DNA from: Leptolyngbya sp. SIOISBB
Lineage (GTDB): Bacteria > Cyanobacteriota > Cyanobacteriia > Phormidesmidales > Phormidesmidaceae
Direction: 5' to 3'
NCBI GenBank assembly: GCA_010671905.1
Contig: JAAHII010000001.1
Location: 3,286,001 to 3,350,000, forward strand
Length of the DNA stretch: 64,000 bases
The position numbers and the translations under genes were made by a program. Each line of letters starts with the position of its first letter. Within the stretch, counting starts at the first letter, position 1. Positions 10,306-18,624 of this stretch are shown one piece after another. Under the pieces are notes generated by a model. That model had not been told where the DNA came from and searched no databases. It saw only the letters and a program-made list of their open reading frames with translations.

Positions 10306-11139
10306 ATGTTTGCCCTGCGGCGCTGGTGGAATCAATACGCGCTCAAGGCCGGTTTGGTGGCCTTGTTGCTCGTGGCTGCCTTAGGCATGCGAGAAAATGG
10401 CGGTGCCGTGATTTATGAGATGTATCGTTGGGTCACGCGCCCGTTTCATCCAGGGCCATCGCGGGAGGCAGTGTTGCAGTCTAGCTATGCTCAGGAACTG
10501 CAACAACAACTCGTCGAGCTAGAGAGTCAAAATCGATCGCTACGACAAATCGTTGAAGGCGATCGCCCACCCTTGGCTGAGAGCACGCCAGCCGCAGTCA
10601 TTGGTCGCAGTGCTGGTGATTGGTGGCAGCAAATCGTCATCAGTCGCGGTGAACGCGACGGTATCAGCTTGGATGATGTCGTTACCGGCCCCGGAGGGCT
10701 GATTGGTCGCGTCACCGCAGTATCGCCTAATAGTAGTCGCGTTTTACTCGTCAGTGACCCCACCAGCCGGGTGGGGGCTCGGGTCAGCCGCAGTCGGGCG
10801 ACAGGGTATATCCGTGGCACCATGGGGCAACAGGTCGTTATGGAGTTTTTCGACAAAATTCCTGACGTTAAGGTCGGTGATGTGGTAACAACTTCGGCCT
10901 ACAGTAAGCTCTTTCCTCAAGATATTCCGATCGGTCGGGTGGTAGCTTTGGATCTCTCGAAAAGCCCAGCCCCCGAGGTGACAGTCGAATTAACAGCACC
11001 GCTGAGTATTGTCGAATGGGTTGAGGTGATCCCGTTTGAGCCGAAGGCCGTCACCATCCCAGAAGCGCAAGGAACGCTGGAAGAGTTGATTCCCAACAAT
11101 GAAGCGGCGGATGAGGTGGAGGGCGATCGCACGCCATGA
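10306..11139 (+). CDS. mreC: Rod shape-determining protein MreC
   Basis: A bitopic membrane protein of the elongasome that links MreB to periplasmic peptidoglycan synthases. One transmembrane helix lies near residues 13-30, a coiled-coil stretch (AQELQQQLVELESQNRSLRQIV) follows, and then the paired beta domains with ISRGERDGI, DVVTGPGGLIGRV, SRVLLVSDPTSRVGARV and VGDVVTTSAYSKLFPQDIPIG. Length (277 aa) is normal. It lies 16 bases after mreB and overlaps mreD by 4 bases, so the three are one operon. Confidence 0.95.
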   Translation: MFALRRWWNQYALKAGLVALLLVAALGMRENGGAVIYEMYRWVTRPFHPGPSREAVLQSSYAQELQQQLVELESQNRSLRQIVEGDRPPLAESTPAAVIGRSAGDWWQQIVISRGERDGISLDDVVTGPGGLIGRVTAVSPNSSRVLLVSDPTSRVGARVSRSRATGYIRGTMGQQVVMEFFDKIPDVKVGDVVTTSAYSKLFPQDIPIGRVVALDLSKSPAPEVTVELTAPLSIVEWVEVIPFEPKAVTIPEAQGTLEELIPNNEAADEVEGDRTP

Positions 11140-11720
11140 CTGCAGGCAGATCAATCAGCATGGCCCAGCGCCGTCGTTATCGCTGGATCAATATTGGCGT
11201 GGTTGTCGGGTCTGCATTAGTTTGCACGCTGCTGTTGCCAATGCGGCTGCCGGGGATGGTGCTGTTGGGGGTGAGCCCGAGTTGGCTACTCATGTGGCTC
11301 GTGGTCTGGAGTGTTCAACGGACGGCTCTGGAAGGGGCGATCGCGGGGTTGATTTTAGGGCTCATTCACGACGGACTCACGGGCTATTTCCCGACTCATA
11401 CGATTGGCTTGACGCTGGTGGGTTTTCTCACCGCTCGCATTCAAAAGCAGCGCTTCATTCAAGAGGATTTTGTCTCGGTCGCCATCATCGTATTTGGGAT
11501 GACTGTCTTGGCCCAAACCTCAATGGCGTTGCAAATCACGTTGCACCAACTGGTGAGTAGCACGTCACCTTATCCCACCTTGCCCGAAATTTGGCTGCAG
11601 CATCAGCGCATCGCTCTCAGTTCAGCCATTCTCAGCAGTCTATGGGCTCCAGCCGTTTACTACCCTCTCAGTCGCTGGTGGGCACATTATGAGCAAGTAA
11701 TGGCTCCCCCAGGTGGTTAG
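11136..11720 (+). CDS. mreD: Rod shape-determining protein MreD
   Basis: This small polytopic membrane protein of about 194 aa has roughly five hydrophobic segments, as expected of MreD, the third component of the cell elongation complex. GLILGLIHDGLTGYFPTHTIGLTLVGF is recognisable in pieces as the family's central region. Its start overlaps the mreC stop. It is convergent with hcp. Sequence conservation in MreD is weak, so the call rests mainly on size, topology and position in mreBCD. Confidence 0.92.
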   Translation: MTAGRSISMAQRRRYRWINIGVVVGSALVCTLLLPMRLPGMVLLGVSPSWLLMWLVVWSVQRTALEGAIAGLILGLIHDGLTGYFPTHTIGLTLVGFLTARIQKQRFIQEDFVSVAIIVFGMTVLAQTSMALQITLHQLVSSTSPYPTLPEIWLQHQRIALSSAILSSLWAPAVYYPLSRWWAHYEQVMAPPGG

Positions 11721-11840
11721 GCATAGTGGAAGATAATAGCCATGGCATCCTGCCTGGATGGATGCATGACCTCAATCAGACGATCGCCCAATTGAGGTCG
11801 ATTTCACTAGTGGCTGATGTCGACAGGCCACGGTATCGGC

Positions 11841-13478
11841 TTAAGCAAGACAGGCAGCCAAATCCTCGTCTGGGGTGGAGATGGGTCGTAAATGATACTG
11901 CTCGGACAGCAGTTTGAAGACATTAGCGGAGATAAACGCAGGCAGCGTTGGCCCGAGCCGAATATCTTGGATGCCCAGATGCAGCAGTGTCAGCAGAATG
12001 GCGACGGCTTTCTGTTCATACCAGGACAGGATCATCGAGAGCGGCAGTTCATTCACGTCCATCTCAAAGGCATTTGCCAAGGCTAACGCAATCCGGATGG
12101 CGGAGTAGGCGTCGTTGCACTGACCGACATCCATCAAGCGGGGCAGTCCGGCGATTTCGCCCAGGTCGCGATCGAAGAAGCGGAATTTGCCACAGGCCAG
12201 GGTTAGCACAATGCAGTCGTCTGGCACTTTTTCCACAAATTCGGTGTAGTAGGTGCGTCCGGGTTTGGCACCATCGCAGCCGCCCACCAAGAAGAAGTGG
12301 CGAATCTGGCCTTGCTTCACCGCATCAATGACGGTGTCCGCGACACTCAGCACTGCATTGTGAGCAAAGCCTACAGTTACTGACTGCTCAGGAGCTACCT
12401 CGGTAAACCCTGGCAATGCCAACGTTTTCTCAATCGCAGGCGTGTAGTCGGGAATGCCGTGATCAGCGGCACCGAGATAGGCCAAGTGGGGATAGCTGAC
12501 AGGGCCAATGGTGAAAATCTTGTCGCTGTAGGTGTCGTGAGGTGGCATCAGGCAGTTTGTGGTGACCACCACTGCACCGGGAAACTTGGCAAACTCTTTC
12601 GTTTGGTTTTGCCACGCGGTACCGTAGTGGCCATATAGGTGGGGATAGCTGGCTTTGAGTTGGGGATACCCGTGGGCGGGTAACAGTTCGCCGTGGGTGT
12701 AGACTGTGATGTCTTTGCCTGCTGTTTGCTTCAGGATGGCGGCGAGTTGGCGAATGTCATGACCGGAAACCAACAGGGCTTTCCCCAGGCGCGGATTGAG
12801 CGGTACTTGCGTGGGTACGGGATGTCCAAAGTTGCCTGTGTGTCCTGCATCTAACAATTCCATAGCGCGATAGTTGATGGCCCCCACTTCGAGCGCGAGG
12901 GCGACCCAATCCCCAAGACTGATGGTCTGATCATTCAGGGCATCTAGCGCTCGATAGACGAACTGATACACTTGCTCGTCTTCTTGGCCGACCTCAGAAG
13001 CATGGAAAGCGTAGGAAGCAACCCCTTTGAGGCCATATAGAACAGTCAGTTTGAGGGAGAACACGTCAACCGCATCTTTGCCAACCTGACTAATGAATTG
13101 CAGGGCAACCGTTTCCCCTTGCTCGGCTAAATCCTCTTCAAAGTCGGGGGTGTAGGTGGCGATCGCGGGCCATGTCTGATTCTCTAGCTGCCCTTTTAAC
13201 GCTTCTCTCTGGGCGATCGCGGTGCGCACATACTCCGTCAATCGGGTGGCATTGAAATTGACGTTGGTCATTGTGGCGAACAACGCCTCGCAGGTGAAAA
13301 CATCCAGATCATGGATATCGAGGCCCGCCGCTTTAGCTTGCAGCGCTACGGGTGCTAGACTCCGCAGACAGTACACCAACAAATCTTGGACGGAATTTAC
13401 TTCTGGACTCTTGCCACAGGCGCCAAATTGATGACAGCCATCGCCGCTAGCGGTTTGTTCGCATTGTTCGCAAAACAT
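11841..13478 (-). CDS. hcp: Hybrid cluster protein (Hcp, class I type)
   Basis: Hcp carries a [4Fe-4S] and a hybrid Fe-S-O cluster and reduces NO to N2O (historically called hydroxylamine reductase), protecting against nitrosative stress. The N-terminal cysteines are C3, C6, C15 and C21 (C-x2-C-x8-C-x5-C), the spacing of class I Hcp. Later cluster ligands are visible in the C-terminal half (VTTNCLMPP, VLTLACGKFRF, GQCNDAY). At 545 aa it is full length. It is transcribed divergently from a Crp/Fnr regulator, with a perfect TTGACTTAAGTCAA palindrome about 60 bases upstream of its start. This strongly suggests NO- or redox-responsive control by that neighbour. Confidence 0.97.
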   Translation of the reverse strand: MFCEQCEQTASGDGCHQFGACGKSPEVNSVQDLLVYCLRSLAPVALQAKAAGLDIHDLDVFTCEALFATMTNVNFNATRLTEYVRTAIAQREALKGQLENQTWPAIATYTPDFEEDLAEQGETVALQFISQVGKDAVDVFSLKLTVLYGLKGVASYAFHASEVGQEDEQVYQFVYRALDALNDQTISLGDWVALALEVGAINYRAMELLDAGHTGNFGHPVPTQVPLNPRLGKALLVSGHDIRQLAAILKQTAGKDITVYTHGELLPAHGYPQLKASYPHLYGHYGTAWQNQTKEFAKFPGAVVVTTNCLMPPHDTYSDKIFTIGPVSYPHLAYLGAADHGIPDYTPAIEKTLALPGFTEVAPEQSVTVGFAHNAVLSVADTVIDAVKQGQIRHFFLVGGCDGAKPGRTYYTEFVEKVPDDCIVLTLACGKFRFFDRDLGEIAGLPRLMDVGQCNDAYSAIRIALALANAFEMDVNELPLSMILSWYEQKAVAILLTLLHLGIQDIRLGPTLPAFISANVFKLLSEQYHLRPISTPDEDLAACLA

Positions 13479-13537
13479 AGATCTCTTCTCCCTTTACGGA
13501 CTGTGGCTACTGTACGAACAACGCCTGATAGATGACC

Positions 13538-13551
13538 TTGACTTAAGTCAA
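13538..13551. promoter_or_regulatory. FNR/DNR-type operator in the hcp promoter
   Basis: TTGACTTAAGTCAA is a perfect 14-bp palindrome matching the FNR-class pattern TTGAy-N4-rTCAA. It lies 60 bases upstream of the hcp start and 230 bases before the likely start of the Crp/Fnr gene transcribed the other way. The neighbouring regulator has the FNR-type recognition residues E-x2-S-R, which read TTGA half-sites. Binding is inferred. Confidence 0.75.
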
Positions 13552-13780
13552 AGGGAAGCTGGCTTCAGGTTGTCTCTGGCATTTGGCATACCTTTCGGGG
13601 GAAAGATTGGCGGTGATCGGACTCTGGAAATGGCACTTATTTCACCGACGCCCTTCTCGTGCCTTGACTGCGCGGTACGGGCGAGGCATGCTCGATTTCA
13701 CATTGAGAATCAATCAGAAATGCAATTCCGAGCATGCCTCACCCCTGCATCTCCTTACCTATCCACCCCCACCCCTGCCC

Positions 13781-14473
13781 ATGTGCCCCTCTTCCCAACC
13801 TTTTACGGAACTGCTGACCTTTTTAAGCGTTACCCAGATCTTTGAGGGGTTGCCGTCGGAACAACTGGCCGCGATCGCGCAACTGGCTCGCCGAGCAAGC
13901 TACACCAAAGGCGAAATCGTGTTTCACCAAGGTGATGAAGGTGAAGGGTTTTATCTTGTGCGATCGGGTCGAGTGAAGGTATTCAAGTTGTCGAAAAATG
14001 GCAAAGAGCAAATTCTCCATATTTTTGGCGAGGGTGATCACATTGCCGAAGTTCCGGCGTTTGATGGCAAACCGTTTCCGGCCTCTGCCGAAGCGTTGGA
14101 GCCGACGGAGGTGCTCTTTTTCCCACGACAGTTTTTTCTCACGTTGCTGGAGCAAAATCCCGCCCTAGCGATCAACATGCTCAAGAGCTTTGCTCGCCAC
14201 ATGCGCCGCTTTTCGCAATTGGTGGATAATCTGTCGCTGCGAGAGGTACCGGGACGATTAGCCACGTATTTGCTGCAGCTCAGTGCTCAATCGGGTGATG
14301 CGGATATCGTTACTCTCGATCTCAACAAGGGCCAATTAGCGGCGATGCTGGGCACGATTCCCGAAACCCTGTCGCGGGTGTTATATAAGCTCAGCCGAGA
14401 AGGCGCGATCGCGGTGGAAGGCAACACGATTCAAATTCTCAATAGAGAACGCTTACAGCAATTGAGTTCGTGA
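13781..14473 (+). CDS. Crp/Fnr family transcriptional regulator (DNR/HcpR-like)
   Basis: This 230-aa regulator has an N-terminal cyclic-nucleotide-binding-type beta roll (residues about 20-130: GEIVFHQGDEGEGFYLVRSGRVKVF, HIFGEGDHIAEVPAFDG in pieces), a dimer helix, and a C-terminal winged HTH with LNKGQLAAMLGTIPETLSRVL. Glu195, Ser198 and Arg199 in the recognition helix match FNR-type readers of TTGA. The Fe-S cysteines of FNR are absent, so it resembles DNR/NnrR/HcpR-type NO sensors. An in-frame upstream ATG at 13583 would add 66 residues unlike the family, so I take the ATG at 13781. Divergence from hcp and the palindrome between them suggest it controls hcp. Its last 23 codons have a diverged copy at 16131. 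Confidence 0.9.
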   Translation: MCPSSQPFTELLTFLSVTQIFEGLPSEQLAAIAQLARRASYTKGEIVFHQGDEGEGFYLVRSGRVKVFKLSKNGKEQILHIFGEGDHIAEVPAFDGKPFPASAEALEPTEVLFFPRQFFLTLLEQNPALAINMLKSFARHMRRFSQLVDNLSLREVPGRLATYLLQLSAQSGDADIVTLDLNKGQLAAMLGTIPETLSRVLYKLSREGAIAVEGNTIQILNRERLQQLSS

Positions 14474-14512
14474 GGTGGCTAAGGCAGGTAGGGGCGATCT
14501 CAGACTCCGCTT

Positions 14513-15229
14513 TCAGCTATCGAGTGTCTCACACAACTTTGCCACCATCTCGGTTCGAGACGAGACGCCTAATTTCCGAAACATTCGTTTTAAGGCTTGT
14601 TTGACAGAGTTTCGACTAATCCATAGTTGTTGCCCAATTTCTGGGTTCGTCAATCCCTGAGCGACCAGATTAGCAATCTGTCTTTCCCTCAATGTCAGAC
14701 GCTGAGCATACTGATTTGGAGTGGCTGAATATTGGTGTCGTAGCTCGGCAAGACGAGCAGAAAAGTGCGTACAAACGGCCCCTAAATTCAACAAATCTTG
14801 TTGATTAAAAGCGCTGACATTACCAACCCGCGCAAAGTTGACAGTGCCAATCAGCTGCCCTTGACCCACGATCGGCCCTGTCATAATGTGCTCATGATCG
14901 TAGGTAGAGCAGCATCGTTGATACAGTTCACTCCGCTGCCAGGTATCTTTTGGTAGGACTAACGCTTCATGCGCAGGTGCATGATATTGCAAGACATACT
15001 TCAAGACCGGATCAACAGGCAAACCCCATCTTTGATATCGCTGAGCAAAGGTGTCTGCAACACCCTGAGCATCAAAACTCATTAGGCGACCGTTATTGTC
15101 TAGAAGCGAAATTCCCCAACGTTGTACCCCAAAATAGTCGCTGATATTATCCATGACCCTGAAGCGCAAAGCCTCTGCTGTGGGTGCATTGGCCATCTCA
15201 TGGAATAACGATTGCAGAGAGACAGTCAT
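14513..15229 (-). CDS. LuxR-type transcriptional regulator with N-terminal GAF-like domain
   Basis: The C-terminus (residues about 170-235) is a LuxR/NarL helix-turn-helix: LTLRERQIANLVAQGLTNPEIG, then SRNSVKQALKRMFRKLGVSSRTEMV. Residues about 15-150 look like a GAF or autoinducer-binding-like sensor (GVQRWGISLLDNNGRL, GPIVGQGQLIGTVNFAR). It has no receiver domain, so it probably senses a ligand directly. The gene is divergent from the DJ-1/PfpI gene across an 88-base spacer, suggesting control of that neighbour. The spacer contains an imperfect CCAAAGT/ACTTGG dyad near 15234-15252. Ligand unknown. Confidence 0.85.
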   Translation of the reverse strand: MTVSLQSLFHEMANAPTAEALRFRVMDNISDYFGVQRWGISLLDNNGRLMSFDAQGVADTFAQRYQRWGLPVDPVLKYVLQYHAPAHEALVLPKDTWQRSELYQRCCSTYDHEHIMTGPIVGQGQLIGTVNFARVGNVSAFNQQDLLNLGAVCTHFSARLAELRHQYSATPNQYAQRLTLRERQIANLVAQGLTNPEIGQQLWISRNSVKQALKRMFRKLGVSSRTEMVAKLCETLDS

Positions 15230-15317
15230 TGGTTGCCAAAGTACCCACTTGGGGTCTATTGATGTTGTTCAAAGGTAACTACGATCCTTTCATAGTTTCA
15301 TTTTTCGAACAACTAGA

Positions 15318-16016
15318 GTGATGATCCAACTACATATCGGCTTCCTGATTTATCCAGGAGTTATTCAGCTAGACGTTATGGGTGCTTATCAAGTACTGGC
15401 TTTTCCACCGAATACCCAACTGCATTTGCTCTGGAAAGAATTAACTCCAGTTGTCAGTAATGAAGGTCTGACATTCACGCCGACGACTACCTTGGCGGAT
15501 TGCCCGTCCCTTGATGTGATCTGTGTTCCAGGAGGCGGGATGGGACAAATTGCAATCATGAAAGACCCTCAAATCTTAGACTTTCTAGCACGACAGTCTA
15601 AAACTGCCCAGTACGTCACGAGTGTCTGCACAGGGTCGATGATTTTAGCTGCAGCTGGGTTACTACAGGGCTATAAAGCAGCTTGCCATTGGGCCTTTCG
15701 CGACCAACTCAGGATGTTGGGTACTGAAGTCGTACCTCAAAGAGTGGTCATTGACCGCGATCGCATCACAGGGGCAGGGGTGACTTCAGGCATTGATTTT
15801 GGCTTAACCCTGCTAGGGCTACTTTGCGGTGAGCAGGTGGCAAAAATGGCTCAGCTCATGCTGGAATATATGCCTGAACCCCCTTTTAACGCTGGAACGC
15901 CTCAAACAGCTGGTGAAGACGTTGTGCAACCGTTGATACAACTGGGCCAACCGCTGTTTGATGCTTTTTGGTCGCAAACCCGAGACACAGCGAGCATCTT
16001 ACAACTGCAAAGTTGA
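15318..16016 (+). CDS. DJ-1/PfpI family protein, isonitrile hydratase-like
   Basis: The class I glutamine-amidotransferase-like fold is shown by FLIYPGVIQLDVMGAYQVL, VICVPGGGMG, and the nucleophile elbow VCTGSMILAAAGLL with Cys104, followed by ACHWAFRDQL. This pattern (Cys in CTGS, CxxHW after it) is closest to isonitrile hydratase-like members rather than PfpI proteases. 232 aa is typical. It is transcribed divergently from a LuxR-type regulator. Substrate is unproven. The LuxR/DJ-1 pair lies between the intact Crp/Fnr gene and a fragment resembling that gene's 3' end, hinting that the pair arrived as a unit. Confidence 0.85.
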   Translation: MMIQLHIGFLIYPGVIQLDVMGAYQVLAFPPNTQLHLLWKELTPVVSNEGLTFTPTTTLADCPSLDVICVPGGGMGQIAIMKDPQILDFLARQSKTAQYVTSVCTGSMILAAAGLLQGYKAACHWAFRDQLRMLGTEVVPQRVVIDRDRITGAGVTSGIDFGLTLLGLLCGEQVAKMAQLMLEYMPEPPFNAGTPQTAGEDVVQPLIQLGQPLFDAFWSQTRDTASILQLQS

Positions 16017-16130
16017 TGTCTGCTGCTTAATAGCTAGCCTGGAATCTGTGGGATTATGATGCCTTTGAGAGGACAGCAAGAGCAAGCTGCAGGATGAAAA
16101 CTAATCAGCAATTTTGTGGCACCTCGATGT

Positions 16131-16202
16131 GGGGCGATCGCGGTCAACGGCAATATAATTCAAATTTTGGATCGAGAGCGCTTGCAGCAGTTGAGCACTT
16201 AG
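16131..16202 (+). pseudogene. 3'-end remnant of a second Crp/Fnr-type gene
   Basis: Codons from 16131 translate to GAIAVNGNIIQILDRERLQQ-LST-stop, almost the same as the last residues of the intact regulator at 13781-14473 (GAIAVEGNTIQILNRERLQQ-LSS). Nucleotide identity by eye is about 78 percent over 70 bases, in the same orientation. Upstream of 16131 the similarity ends at once, so only the last 23 codons and the stop remain. It is either a decayed paralogue or a displaced 3' end left by an insertion of the LuxR/DJ-1 segment. Confidence 0.7.
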
Positions 16203-16236
16203 GAGCATCGCCCTGTTTCCCCCACAATGACGCTGC

Positions 16237-16683
16237 TCAATCTTCCTTAACCCACATCCACCGAGCAGGCTCGAACTCTAAATGCTGCTTGAAATCGTGA
16301 AGGGTTGCGAACATGTCACCAAGGGTCGCTTTGCCTTGGTATCCCTCTTTCCAAGCCTTGCGTTCTACAGTGCCGACGACCAGGTACTCTTCGCCTAAAA
16401 GATGCGGGAAAAATTGTACACACATTTGCTGCACCTGTTGATCGAGTTCGTCTTGGTGAACAATGAGCAAATCACAGTTGGGGCAGTAGCGACAGGTTTT
16501 GTTCAGACTCACGGGCTGCACTAATTTGATGAAAATCATCAACGGTTTCTTTCGCAGTTTAGTGAGGCCGTCGCACTTGGGACAGCGAGTAAAGCGAGCA
16601 TCATTGTGAGGATTCAGGAAGAAATCGTGTTGAGGCGGCAGATGCCCCAGTTGCTTAGCTTTTTTGTTCCGCTTTTTACCCAT
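16237..16683 (-). CDS. Hypothetical protein with two CxxC pairs
   Basis: The 148-residue protein is basic at its start (MGKKRNKKAKQLG) and holds CPKC and CPNC pairs about 35 residues apart, plus a nearby lone Cys, suggesting a zinc-ribbon-like fold. The C-terminal half is mixed charged and aromatic without recognisable catalytic motifs. No membrane segment or signal peptide is present. I do not recognise the family. Start at 16683 gives a natural lysine-rich N-terminus. Neighbours (Crp remnant, toxin-antitoxin) suggest an accessory zone. Confidence 0.65.
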   Translation of the reverse strand: MGKKRNKKAKQLGHLPPQHDFFLNPHNDARFTRCPKCDGLTKLRKKPLMIFIKLVQPVSLNKTCRYCPNCDLLIVHQDELDQQVQQMCVQFFPHLLGEEYLVVGTVERKAWKEGYQGKATLGDMFATLHDFKQHLEFEPARWMWVKED

Positions 16684-16808
16684 AGGACACTAGCGCTTTT
16701 GCGTATTTGCGATACACCTTAGCAGGAACATCACTGCATGATTGACAGGTATCCTAAGCAATTGCAGTAATGGAGTTGGTGAAGTGTATAAGGGGCGATC
16801 GCCACAAA

Positions 16809-17252
16809 TTACTGATTAACGGTCTCAAATAGATTGATTAGAAGCACCCCGGTTGCGGCAAAGTCACTGATATTGCGGGTGACCAAGGTGAGTCCGCAGA
16901 CCAGGGCGGTAGCAGCGAGTTGCTTGTCGAGCGCATTTTGAGGGTGAGGAACCCGGAGGTGTCCCCAGACTTGAGCTTCGGTGGTAGTGAAATCTAGAAT
17001 GTGGTCGGCATAGTCATCCAGAATCGTTTGCAGCCAGGCTTCTAGCCGGTCAGCCTGCGGGCGATCACCCCGATGGCGAATCAATTCAACGCCTCGGCGC
17101 AATTCACCAAGGGTAACCACGCTGATGTAGAGGTGGGCACTCTGTTCAACGGCGTTTTGCATGAAATGCCGTTGAACAGAGTTGGTTTTGTTTTGCTTGC
17201 GCAACTCACTGATAACGTTGGTGTCAAGCAAATACATCGGGGTCTGTGTCAT
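16809..17252 (-). CDS. PIN-domain toxin (VapC/FitB-like)
   Basis: PIN-domain ribonuclease of the VapC/FitB type. Acidic catalytic residues are visible in YLLDTNVISELRK (Asp then Glu), VVTLGELRRGVE, and a C-terminal LDKQLAATALVCGLTLVTRN with an Asp, followed by NISDFAATGV. It is expected to cleave RNA unless held by its antitoxin. The ATG at 17252 is chosen; another at 17237 is possible. Both overlap the end of the upstream ribbon-helix-helix gene, the usual translational coupling. An in-frame start at 17285 would overlap more and is less likely. Confidence 0.88.
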   Translation of the reverse strand: MTQTPMYLLDTNVISELRKQNKTNSVQRHFMQNAVEQSAHLYISVVTLGELRRGVELIRHRGDRPQADRLEAWLQTILDDYADHILDFTTTEAQVWGHLRVPHPQNALDKQLAATALVCGLTLVTRNISDFAATGVLLINLFETVNQ

Positions 17253-17457
17253 CTTGCACCCGTTCAAAATCGGCATCGTTGCCAACGTTGGGAATCATCC
17301 CGAGCACTTCGGCAAAGGATTTTTTTGCTGGCTGGAGTAAGACTTGTGCCAGAATTTTGCGGTGTTCCGCTTCTGCGCTCACACCATGACGGCTGGCCCG
17401 TTGCTTGAGGGCTTTGACAATGGCGTCGTCAATGTTGCGAACAATCAAATTAGCCAT
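17224..17457 (-). CDS. Ribbon-helix-helix antitoxin (FitA/StbC-like)
   Basis: A 77-residue protein starting MANLIVRNIDDAIVKALKQRASRHGVSAEAEHRKIL, the classic Arc/MetJ-like ribbon-helix-helix of FitA-type antitoxins with the AEAEHR motif. The C-terminal acidic tail (VQDDTDPDVFA) would dock into the PIN toxin. It lies directly upstream of and overlaps the PIN gene, forming a type II module that would repress its own promoter. Confidence 0.9.
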   Translation of the reverse strand: MANLIVRNIDDAIVKALKQRASRHGVSAEAEHRKILAQVLLQPAKKSFAEVLGMIPNVGNDADFERVQDDTDPDVFA

Positions 17458-17543
17458 CGAGTATGCTCCCAGAAAGATGGGCTACGAAAGGATTTTTCAA
17501 AACGATAGCATTGATATCAGTTGATCAACTGCAAGTAGGTGCA

Positions 17544-18054
17544 TCACCAGTATTTGGGATCACTCAAGGCTTCAACACAGGCACATTGACCAGACAACAT
17601 CGCGATCGCATCACCAGATAGAGATTGCCCCAGCCATCCTTCTGGTTGGGAAAGCTCGAAAGGGGGTTGTATCGTCTCGGGTGAAAGGGAGCGGAAGCCA
17701 ACTTTACTGTAGAAACGTGGATCGCCATAGGTCAGCACTATGCCCACGCCCCGGCTCTTTAATTCACTAAGGTCAGTGATCAAAGCCTGGCCGATGCCTT
17801 TGTCTTGATGCTCGTTGTGTATGGCCACAGGCGCGAGGATGAACGACTCGAAACCCTACTGAAACTCTAATCGATTGAAGACAATGGAGCCGACGATTTG
17901 ATCTTTGTCTACGGCAATAAAAACAGTACAGATCATGCTCATCTGTTTTCTCAAGCAAATCCTTTGCTAACTGCCCAATCGACGCTCCTTCAGCTTCGCC
18001 CTCGGAACTTTGCAAAAACGGATGCAAACAGCGACACAATCGCCCGTGAGTCAT
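17544..18054 (-). pseudogene. Broken GNAT N-acetyltransferase
   Basis: Two partial frames together rebuild one GNAT protein. The N-terminal part (from 18054) reads EGASIGQLAKDLLEKTDEHD. A shift near 17930-17940 moves the reading to TVFIAVDKDQIVGSIVFNR in another frame. That frame then meets an in-frame TAG at 17856-17858 before continuing FESFILAPVAIHNEHQDKG-IGQALITDL, the acetyl-CoA binding motif, and SKVGFR. One shift plus one stop makes simple sequencing error unlikely, so I call it a decayed gene. A downstream ATG at 17828 could give a truncated product lacking the first half. Confidence 0.8.
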
Positions 18055-18324
18055 CCTGTGTATGAAGCCTGAAATCCATGGCAGTCACTGATTTTGCTGG
18101 AACGCGTACACTCTAGACTGGTATATAACGCCCCGGTTCACTTGTGTGAGATAACTTGCCAATCGTGATCAACTCCCAAGTTCATTGGGGGACCGGATAG
18201 TTAGACAGAGATCGCAGTCAGTCAGCACAATTCATCATTCTGAGCAGGAAATGCTGGATTTCTTCGCGTCAAATCAGCTGTGGTGGGGAGCGATCGTACT
18301 AAATCAGGAAACCAGGTCACTAAT

Positions 18325-18624
18325 TTAGGGCTTATAGGAGGCCTCAGTTTGAAACAACTCTATAACTTGATTATCTGAGAGTTCATTTCCTTCCCAAACT
18401 CGCACATCGAAGGTATTGGCTGAAGCGGCAAGTTCCCAAAAGAGTCGCTTTTCTGCGGGACTCAGACCTTCTTCGGTGTAATCTAGCGGATGAATACAAA
18501 CCTTGGGAGTAACCCATCTCTGTCTCCCTGAATTAACTTGTTTAATCGCAGCTTTGGTTAATAATAAGGCAGAAGTGAAGTTTCCAATCAGAAGCCTTTT
18601 TTGTGGTGAAAGGTTCATTAGCAT
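18325..18624 (-). CDS. Small hypothetical protein
   Basis: A 99-residue frame (MLMNLSPQKRLLIGNF at its start) of mixed charged and hydrophobic sequence with no motif I recognise. The C-terminal half (AEKRLFWELAASANTFDVRVWEG) looks like folded protein rather than random translation, but no family can be named. It sits in a gene-poor stretch between the broken acetyltransferase and moeB. It may be real or a remnant. Confidence 0.4.
   Translation of the reverse strand: MLMNLSPQKRLLIGNFTSALLLTKAAIKQVNSGRQRWVTPKVCIHPLDYTEEGLSPAEKRLFWELAASANTFDVRVWEGNELSDNQVIELFQTEASYKP

Noticed and set aside
11726-11917. 63-codon frame between mreD and hcp
   Set aside because: It overlaps the 3' end of hcp and has no recognisable content.
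15318-16016. Possible PfpI-type protease
   Set aside because: The Cys elbow CTGS and following CHW pattern fit isonitrile hydratase-like members better than PfpI proteases; protease activity is not supported.
16094-16300. Plus-strand open frame of 68 codons
   Set aside because: It runs out of frame across the Crp/Fnr 3'-end remnant and into the antisense gene; the remnant is the better explanation.
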